This document shows positions 16,848 to 22,349 of a stretch of 42,054 bases of DNA, piece by piece. Location of the stretch: the NCBI GenBank assembly GCA_900541025.1, contig UQIL01000022.1:1-42054 (forward strand), in the 5' to 3' direction. The position numbers and the translations under genes are program-made. The notes under the pieces were generated by a model. That model saw only the letters and a program-made list of their open reading frames with translations, was not told where the DNA came from and searched no databases. The first letter of the stretch is position 1, and every line of letters begins with the position of its first letter. The stretch is from an uncultured Collinsella sp. (GTDB taxonomy: Bacteria; Actinomycetota; Coriobacteriia; Coriobacteriales; Coriobacteriaceae).

Positions 16848-17003
16848 ATGAACTGGACGCAGATTTGGATGGACTTGTTTGGCACCACGGAGTGGCTCGG
16901 CCTTAACATGGGCTTTTGGGTGGCCAACGGCGTGGTGTTGGTGGTTGTCGTGATTATGAACGTTGTCTTTTGGAGCATGAAACCGCTGCCGAGGGATGAA
17001 TAA
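16848..17003 (+). CDS. 51-residue membrane protein following MgtA
   Basis: ATG 16848 has AAAGGAG at 16834-16840. The protein begins MNWTQIWMDLFGTTEWLGLN, then has one long hydrophobic helix (about 22-43, Val-rich) and ends SMKPLPRDE. It starts 30 bases after the mgtA stop, ahead of a strong terminator, so it is almost certainly the last gene of the mgtA transcript. Small membrane proteins such as MgtS and MgtR control MgtA stability in enterobacteria, but this sequence does not obviously match either. A role as a subunit or stabiliser of the transporter is an inference from position. Confidence 0.7.
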   Translation: MNWTQIWMDLFGTTEWLGLNMGFWVANGVVLVVVVIMNVVFWSMKPLPRDE

Positions 17004-17005
17004 CA

Positions 17006-17044
17006 AGCGAGGGGGCCGCCTGCCGGGCGACCCCCTCGCTGTTT
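17006..17044 (+). terminator. Rho-independent terminator of the mgtA transcript
   Basis: AGCGAGGGGG (17006-17015) pairs with CCCCCTCGCT (17031-17040), followed by GTTT. It starts three bases after the stop of the small membrane protein gene. Confidence 0.8.
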
Positions 17045-17060
17045 ATAAGCACCAGTAAAT

Positions 17061-17244
17061 CGAAGGTGAATACTTTTCCCGAGAAGTGAACGACCTATTT
17101 TGGACCCCGGAAGCGTCCGCATTTTTCGACGCCAAAACCGCAGGATTTGAGTGATAAAACCGCAGGAAATAGCTCTCCAAAAGTGTCGATGCTTCGGGGG
17201 TCCGATTTCACTCGTTCACTTCTCGGGAAAAGTATTCAACTTCG
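17061..17244. repeat. 184-base inverted-repeat element
   Basis: Outer arms of 33 bases (17061-17093 and 17212-17244) are reverse complements with one mismatch. The core is TACTTTTCCCGAGAAGTGAA. Further inside, GGACCCCGGAAGC (from 17103) matches the reverse complement of GCTTCGGGGGTCC (17190-17202) with one change. The centre has a direct repeat AAAACCGCAGGA (at 17134 and 17156). It contains no protein-like frame. With the terminator at 17006 and the family A repeat at 17330 it fills the 379-base gap between the mgtA operon and the Dus gene. Confidence 0.85.
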
Positions 17245-17329
17245 TTGTGCGAGGTGCGGTTGGAAGGGCGGTTATCGTCAAGTAGCCACCTCTGCCTTGT
17301 GAATCATCTGAAGCACAAGGCATAATGCA

Positions 17330-17358
17330 TGTGACAAAGGGACAGTCCCTTTGTCACA
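17330..17358. repeat. Family A palindromic repeat, copy 4
   Basis: Identical to copy 1 (central A, perfect palindrome), 24 bases before the start of the dihydrouridine synthase gene. Confidence 0.92.
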
Positions 17359-17382
17359 TTCGTTGATATGAGAGAAGAGTAG

Positions 17383-18336
17383 ATGATCCTTTCGCTGGCC
17401 CCTATGGAGGGGATTACCGGGCATGTGTTCCGTCGCGTGCATGCGGAGTGCTTTGGCGCGCTCGACTGCTACTACACGCCGTTTTTGCCGCCGCCGCGGG
17501 TGGGAAACCGCTTTGGCGGCAAGGCGTTTAAGGAGATCGATCCTGCCAATAACCAGGGGCTTAACGTAGTGCCTCAGCTGATGTCCAAGAACGCGGACGA
17601 GTTTGTGTGGGCGGCACAGGTGCTCGCCGACATGGGCTATCGCGAGGTCAATCTCAACTTGGGTTGCCCCTCGGGGACGGTTGTCGCCAAGGGCAAGGGC
17701 TCGGGTTTCTTGCGTAATCTCGACGAACTTGAGGTGTTCTTGAGCGACGTGTGCGAACGCTCGCCGTTGCCGGTATCGGTCAAGACCAGGCTGGGGCTGG
17801 AGAGTGACGACGAATACGAGCGCGTGCTCGATCTGTATTGCCGCATACCGTTGGCAGAGCTGATCGTGCATCCGCGCGTACAAAAGGACCGCTATACGGG
17901 CACGCCGCGCAAGGAGTTTTATGGCGAGACGCTGGAGCGCGCGCCGTTTCCGGTGGCATACAACGGCGATATTTTTGATCTTGAGGACATGGATGCGCTG
18001 GTGGAGGCCTATCCCGGCACACGTCATGTAATGCTGGGGCGCGGCCTGCTCGCGAACCCCGCTCTGGCTCGCATGGTCAAGGGCGGCCCAGCTGCAACGG
18101 CTGCTGAGCTGCAGCGCTTCCACGACACGCTGTTTGCTGCCTATGCAGAAGAGATTGGCGGTAACGCGGTCTTTCGCATGAAGGAGTGGTGGTTCTACGC
18201 CAAATGCGCCTTCGCCGACCCCGCTACCGTTCATAAACTCGTACGCAAGACTAAAAAGGTCGACGAATACCGCGCCGCCGTCGATCGCGTCTTTCGCGAG
18301 CAGCCACTTGCACCCATAGCCCGCTTCCACGGTTAG
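17383..18336 (+). CDS. tRNA-dihydrouridine synthase family protein
   Basis: 317 residues. A TIM barrel starts with SLAPMEGITGHVFR, the FMN-binding strand of Dus enzymes. The catalytic loop NLGCPSG has Cys95 as likely proton donor. Further motifs are VSVKTRLG, ELIVHPRVQKDRYTG (His/Arg substrate and FMN contacts), AYNGDIF and HVMLGRGLLANPAL. Dus enzymes use FMN and NADPH to reduce uridines in tRNA. The subfamily (A, B or C) cannot be fixed by eye. ATG 17383 has only a weak GAGAAG upstream. It follows a family A repeat and is followed at once by a family B repeat, so it is probably monocistronic. Confidence 0.92.
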   Translation: MILSLAPMEGITGHVFRRVHAECFGALDCYYTPFLPPPRVGNRFGGKAFKEIDPANNQGLNVVPQLMSKNADEFVWAAQVLADMGYREVNLNLGCPSGTVVAKGKGSGFLRNLDELEVFLSDVCERSPLPVSVKTRLGLESDDEYERVLDLYCRIPLAELIVHPRVQKDRYTGTPRKEFYGETLERAPFPVAYNGDIFDLEDMDALVEAYPGTRHVMLGRGLLANPALARMVKGGPAATAAELQRFHDTLFAAYAEEIGGNAVFRMKEWWFYAKCAFADPATVHKLVRKTKKVDEYRAAVDRVFREQPLAPIARFHG

Positions 18337-18392
18337 CTAGTCGTTAGGGACGTTCTTTAACGACTAGTCATTTAAGAACGTCCCCGATGAGT
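18337..18392. repeat. Family B palindromic repeat, locus 1
   Basis: CTAGTCGTTAGGGACGTTCTT followed by a short spacer and its near reverse complement (TTAAGAACGTCCCCGATGAG). Related loci are at 25223 and 37517. It lies between the convergent Dus and glutaredoxin-like genes and could act as a terminator hairpin. Confidence 0.85.
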
Positions 18393-18401
18393 ACTCTCAC
18401 G

Positions 18402-18647
18402 CTAGAGCAGGTTCTCCTGTACCCATGCGATGATGTCGCTCGATTCGTAGAGTGGTTTGCCGTCGATGAACAGGCAGGGAACCTGGCGCTTTCCGCCGAT
18501 GGAGATGAGTGTCTGTTCGGCATCGGAATCGGTCGAGATATTGCGCTCGGGAATGGTCACGCCGTTATCGGCCAAAAAGTGCTTGACCTTTATGCAATAC
18601 GGGCAGCCGGTCATAACGTAGAGCACGAGCTCATGATCAGTAGCCAT
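18402..18647 (-). CDS. Glutaredoxin-like protein
   Basis: 81 residues from ATG 18647 (GGAG just upstream). The longer frame from 18686 adds residues without a ribosome site. The thioredoxin fold is complete and minimal: VLYVMTGCPYC with Cys15/Cys18, then a VPCLFIDGKPL strand with the cis-Pro, then a terminal helix ESSDIIAWVQENL. Glutaredoxins reduce disulfides with glutathione or another low-molecular-weight thiol. In this group the physiological reductant is uncertain. The gene stands alone, downstream of the XRE-TipAS regulator on the same strand with a 51-base gap, so weak coupling is possible. Confidence 0.9.
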   Translation of the reverse strand: MATDHELVLYVMTGCPYCIKVKHFLADNGVTIPERNISTDSDAEQTLISIGGKRQVPCLFIDGKPLYESSDIIAWVQENLL

Positions 18648-18698
18648 AGGTCTCCAATCGGTTGAGGTTTTGATTGAAATACCCAAAGCCGCCGCGGT

Positions 18699-19526
18699 CT
18701 ATGCGCGCGTCAACGACGACTCGATGGCCTGTACCAGAAACGCCGTGGCTCCGGTGCCGCAGGGCTTGTCGTAGTAGTCGATAAAGCGCTGGTCGGCCAG
18801 ATAACCGTGGGCGAGGCCCAGATACGCTTCGTTCTGGGGCTCGTGTCCCCAATTAAGGCCAATCCAGCGACGATGCATCGCGACAAGCTTGCGAGCCTCG
18901 CTTCCGTCCGCATCGCCGTCGCCCATGGCAATCGAAAGCTGGCCCAGAATAGCGCGTTCAAGTTCCTTCATGTCGGTCCATGTCTGAGGATCCATGTCCA
19001 ATAACGTTTCGTTTGCTGCATCGATAGCCTCATCGCCGTAGCGCGCCCGCGCCTCGGCGCCGTAGCGCTCTTCGTTTTCCTGCACGGTGTGCCAGCGCTC
19101 CAGTTGCGGCAGGACGGCGCCCATGAGCGAGACGGCTTCGTCGAGCGACATGCCGGTGTTTTGCGCCAGCCGCGGGGCACAATCCTCAATCATCGCCTCC
19201 ATGGTGGTGTCGTAGGTGTACTTGCCGTGGTCGTAGCACCACTTGCAGTAATGGTCGGTCGTGGCGCCCGTGGCATCGGTGCCGCAGTCGTCGGGCGTGA
19301 GTATCATGCCGCAGCTCTGGCAATAATGCTCGGGCATTTCGAGCAGATGAGACAGGGGCTCGCCGGTCACGGCGGCGATGAGCTTCATCATGTCGATGCC
19401 CGGTATGACCTCGCCGCGTTCCCAACGGCTGACGGCTTGGCGTGTGACGAAGAGCTTGGCGGCGAGCTGCTCCTGGGTAAGGTGATGGGCGCGACGGATG
19501 GCAATGAGCTTTTCTGCAAAGGCCAT
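18699..19526 (-). CDS. XRE-family regulator with zinc ribbon and TipAS-like ligand domain
   Basis: 275 residues from ATG 19526 with AAAGGAG upstream. Domains in order: an XRE helix-turn-helix (about 5-60; LTQEQLAAKLFVTRQAVSRWE); a zinc ribbon (about 66-102; HYCQSCGM with C69/C72 and YCKWCYDHGKY with C94/C97); and a TipAS-like helical domain (about 135-270; ERYGAEARARYGDEA, then VAMHRRWIGLNWGHE, then AYLGLAHGYLADQRFIDYYD). TipAS normally sits behind a MerR head and traps thiopeptide antibiotics. Here the head is XRE. The gene probably senses a small molecule or peptide and represses its own promoter, but the ligand and targets are unknown. Confidence 0.85.
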   Translation of the reverse strand: MAFAEKLIAIRRAHHLTQEQLAAKLFVTRQAVSRWERGEVIPGIDMMKLIAAVTGEPLSHLLEMPEHYCQSCGMILTPDDCGTDATGATTDHYCKWCYDHGKYTYDTTMEAMIEDCAPRLAQNTGMSLDEAVSLMGAVLPQLERWHTVQENEERYGAEARARYGDEAIDAANETLLDMDPQTWTDMKELERAILGQLSIAMGDGDADGSEARKLVAMHRRWIGLNWGHEPQNEAYLGLAHGYLADQRFIDYYDKPCGTGATAFLVQAIESSLTRA

Positions 19527-19654
19527 AGCGGCTCCTTTCTGCTGGTTGGCGGCTTAAGCATACGCGGCAGCAGGTGCCCTTCCAAGCAACCGTTGGTTGC
19601 ACGACGGGGAACCGCGGCGAAGAATTGCGTGCAACGCCCCACGCCTCCATGCCG

Positions 19655-19668
19655 TACAATGACCGGCA
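19655..19668 (+). promoter_or_regulatory. -10 box giving a probable leaderless trmO transcript
   Basis: TACAAT at 19655-19660 ends seven bases before the A of ATG 19668, and no Shine-Dalgarno site precedes that ATG. RNA would start at or next to the start codon. Confidence 0.45.
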
Positions 19669-20405
19669 TGGAACCTATCGCACACATACATACCGACCTG
19701 CCGCAGAAGTTCGGCATTCCGCGCAACAGCTTTTTAGCGCCTCATCTGCAGGGACGCATCGTTTTTGAGCCGGAATTTGCCTCCAACGCAGCGGTTGAGG
19801 GTCTGGACTCCTTCTCTCACCTATGGCTGTTGTGGCGCTTCGAAAACGGAACGCCCGGCGGCACGGCAAACGACATAGCTGCCGATGCCAAGTCGCAGGA
19901 CAGGTCTGGCACCAACGTCAAGTGGTCGAAGACCGTGCGTCCGCCGCGTCTGGGCGGAGCCGAGCGCGTGGGTGTCTTTGCCACGCGCAGTCCGTTTCGC
20001 CCTAATCCCATCGGGCTCACCTGCGTTAAGCTCGACCGCGTGGAGCTTACCGACGACGGCCCCATCATCCATGTGCTGGGGGCCGATCTGCGCGACGGCA
20101 CGCCCATCTACGATATCAAGCCCTACATCCCGTTTGCGGACTGCCACCCGGATGCGACCGGCGGCTGGATTGAGGGTGCTCCGTGGCAAGAGCTCGATGT
20201 TGAGTTTCCACAAGCGCTGCAGGATATGGTCCCGCCCGCAAAGCTCCCCGGCTTGGTCGAGGTCCTTTGCCAAGATCCGCGCCGCGCGGGCAGCAAGCAC
20301 GAGCCAAACCGCGTTTACCACTTAGCTTATGCTGGGCTCGACATATCTTTTACGGTCGATAAAACCCAGCTAACCGTAGTCGCCGTCAACGACGCGCAAG
20401 ACTAA
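19668..20405 (+). CDS. trmO: tRNA (adenine37-N6)-methyltransferase TrmO
   Basis: 245 residues from ATG 19668. The frame is open further upstream, but only through antisense of the neighbouring regulator. The family pattern is complete: IAHIHTDLPQKFGIPRNS, LQGRIVFEPEF, LDSFSHLWLLWRFE, then RLGGAERVGVFATRSPFRPNPIGLT, then VLGADLRDGTPIYDIKPYIPFAD. TrmO (also called TsaA/YaeB) uses SAM to methylate N6-threonylcarbamoyladenosine at position 37 of some tRNAs. The start has no ribosome site, and a TACAAT box just upstream suggests leaderless translation. It diverges from the XRE-TipAS gene. Confidence 0.95.
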   Translation: MEPIAHIHTDLPQKFGIPRNSFLAPHLQGRIVFEPEFASNAAVEGLDSFSHLWLLWRFENGTPGGTANDIAADAKSQDRSGTNVKWSKTVRPPRLGGAERVGVFATRSPFRPNPIGLTCVKLDRVELTDDGPIIHVLGADLRDGTPIYDIKPYIPFADCHPDATGGWIEGAPWQELDVEFPQALQDMVPPAKLPGLVEVLCQDPRRAGSKHEPNRVYHLAYAGLDISFTVDKTQLTVVAVNDAQD

Positions 20406-20517
20406 CCAGCCATTCGTCTGAACCCGTCAAATTAAGCGCCAAACCCCATGTCAAAATCGCCCATGCTGGTGGACAATAACGCCTACCAAAATAGTCCGCT
20501 TTGCATGGGAGCTCAGC

Positions 20518-21732
20518 ATGAAATACGACTTTAGCTCGCTTATCGACCGCCACGGCATGGATGCCATCGCCGTTGACTCTTGGGGCGAGATCCCCGGTAT
20601 GGCTCCGAACGCACCCGACGAGGGCTTCGACCGCATTCCCATGTGGGTGGCCGACATGAATTTTGCCACGGTGCCCACGGTCCAGGAACACATCATTCAG
20701 CGTGCCCAGCACCCCATGTTTGGCTATTTCAATCCGCGCCCCGAGTATTTCGACCGCATCATCGAATGGCAGAGCCGCCGTAATGGCGTCGAGGGCCTGG
20801 CACCTGAGCATATCGGCTACGAAAACGGCGTGCTGGGCGGTGTCGTGTCGACGTTGCGCGCGTATGTCCAGCCAGGCGATGCGGTGCTGGTCCACAGCCC
20901 TACTTACATCGGCTTTACCAAGTCCATCGAAGCCGCGGGCTATTGCATTGTCCACAGCCCGCTTAAGCTCGATGATCAGGGTGTGTGGCGTATGGACTTT
21001 GAGGACATGGAGCGTAAGCTCGCCCAAAACCACATTCATGCCGCGGTGTTCTGCTCGCCGCACAATCCCTGCGGCCGCGTATGGGAGCGTGACGAGATCG
21101 AGCGCGCCATGGACATCTATCGCCAGCACGATTGCGTGGTGATCTCGGACGAGATTTGGTCCGATATCATCCTGCCGGGTCACAAGCATATCCCGACGCA
21201 GTCGGTGAGCGAGGATGCCCGCATGCGCACGGTTGCCCTCTATGCGCCCAGCAAGACGTTCAACCTGGCGGGCCTGGTCGGCAGCTACCACATCATCTAT
21301 AACGAGACGCTGCGCGACCGCGTGTGCGCCGTGTCCGACAAGACCCACTACAACGAGATGAACGTCCTCTCTATGCATGCGCTTATCGGTGCCTACCAGC
21401 CGCAGGGCTACGAGTGGGTGGACGAGCTCAACCAGGTGCTTGCCGGCAATATCGAGTACTTCTGCAATTACGTGGACGAGCATTTTGAGGGCGTGTCCTA
21501 TTCGCGTCCGCAGGGCACGTACATGGTGTTTCTGGACTGCACCGAGTGGTGCCGCGAGCATGGCCGCGATATTCAGTGGCTGCTCGACGAGGGGGCGCGC
21601 GTGGGCGTGGGATATCAGGACGGCCGCCCGTTCCACGGGCCCTGCTACATTCGCGTGAATCTGGCGCTGCCGCTTTCGCGCGTAAGGGAAGCGTGCGACC
21701 GCCTAGACCGTTACGTTTTTAATGCACGGTAA
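20518..21732 (+). CDS. MalY/PatB-type pyridoxal-phosphate lyase or aminotransferase
   Basis: 404 residues, a fold-type I PLP enzyme. Motifs are IPMWVADMNFATVPTV at the N-terminus, PTYIGF, CSPHNPCGRVW, VVISDEIWSDI, and APSKTFNLAGL with the PLP-binding Lys246. These are typical of MalY/PatB, which cleave cystathionine or other beta-substituted cysteines to a thiol or sulfide, pyruvate and ammonia. The pattern separates it from aspartate aminotransferases but does not give the substrate. GACAAT at 20472-20477 may be the -10 box, and GGGAGCTC is the ribosome site. It is monocistronic, with a hairpin after the stop. Confidence 0.92.
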   Translation: MKYDFSSLIDRHGMDAIAVDSWGEIPGMAPNAPDEGFDRIPMWVADMNFATVPTVQEHIIQRAQHPMFGYFNPRPEYFDRIIEWQSRRNGVEGLAPEHIGYENGVLGGVVSTLRAYVQPGDAVLVHSPTYIGFTKSIEAAGYCIVHSPLKLDDQGVWRMDFEDMERKLAQNHIHAAVFCSPHNPCGRVWERDEIERAMDIYRQHDCVVISDEIWSDIILPGHKHIPTQSVSEDARMRTVALYAPSKTFNLAGLVGSYHIIYNETLRDRVCAVSDKTHYNEMNVLSMHALIGAYQPQGYEWVDELNQVLAGNIEYFCNYVDEHFEGVSYSRPQGTYMVFLDCTEWCREHGRDIQWLLDEGARVGVGYQDGRPFHGPCYIRVNLALPLSRVREACDRLDRYVFNAR

Positions 21733-21746
21733 GTGTGCCCTGCATG

Positions 21747-21780
21747 CGGGGCCTTCTGCCAAGTCGGCTGGAAGGCCCCG
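21747..21780 (+). terminator. Hairpin after the MalY/PatB-like gene
   Basis: CGGGGCCTTC (21747-21756) pairs with GAAGGCCCCG (21771-21780). There is no T-run, so it is a weak intrinsic terminator at best. Confidence 0.45.
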
Positions 21781-21827
21781 TGTGGTAAGGCATCTGTAAC
21801 CATTGGGCGCAGACCTGCTGCGGAGGT

Positions 21828-22307
21828 TTATTTTTCCTGAATCTGCTTACCGCAGAGATGTTCAATCGTAATCTCGTAGAGCTGGATGCCCTTAATGTCC
21901 TTGGCGATTTCCTCCTCGACTTCTTCGGCAGAAGGGTAGTACTTAAGCGCGAGCTGGCGGACTTTGTCCTCGATGAATGCAGGCGCCTCATCAACCAGGC
22001 GACAGCGGCCAAAGACCACAGTACTCATAACGTAGGGAGCCCAGTCACCGTCCTGGTACCACTCGTTGCCGTAAACGGTAAAGCAGACCTTGTCATCGCG
22101 CTTGAGTGCGTCGACCTTGTGGCCAGCCTTGGCGCCATGGAAATAAATCTTGTCGTGCTCGTCGTCAAAGAAGTAGTTGACGGGAATGGCGTACGGGTAG
22201 CCATCGTCGCCGTTGACGGCAAAGACGCCGCGCTTGCAGGTAGCGAGCAGTTCGCGCGCTTCCTCGTCAGTGATGGCGCGTTTCTTTCGACGTAAGGGCC
22301 TAAACAT
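21828..22307 (-). CDS. NimA/PNPOx-like flavin-binding protein
   Basis: 159 residues from ATG 22307 with AAAGGA seven bases upstream. An earlier start at 22346 lacks a ribosome site. The split-barrel pattern of the pyridoxamine-phosphate-oxidase-like family is clear: ITDEEARELLATCKRGVFAV, then GYPYAIPVNYFFDD, IYFHGAKAGHKVDAL, KVCFTVYG and STVVFGRCRLVD. NimA relatives bind FMN or haem and some reduce nitroimidazoles. Many are uncharacterised, so resistance should not be assumed. The gene stands alone, 42 bases upstream of the end of the hybrid kinase gene on the same strand. Confidence 0.85.
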   Translation of the reverse strand: MFRPLRRKKRAITDEEARELLATCKRGVFAVNGDDGYPYAIPVNYFFDDEHDKIYFHGAKAGHKVDALKRDDKVCFTVYGNEWYQDGDWAPYVMSTVVFGRCRLVDEAPAFIEDKVRQLALKYYPSAEEVEEEIAKDIKGIQLYEITIEHLCGKQIQEK

Positions 22308-22349
22308 CGTTGGTTTCCTTTCTGGTCGTGCGTGGTGGTTGAGCACAAA

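Noticed and set aside
15657..17006. 449-codon minus-strand frame over mgtA
   Set aside because: Composition typical of GC-rich antisense and no recognisable domain.
21828..22307. Calling the NimA-like gene a metronidazole-resistance gene
   Set aside because: The fold is shared by many flavin- or haem-binding proteins; nothing in the sequence proves nitroimidazole reduction.
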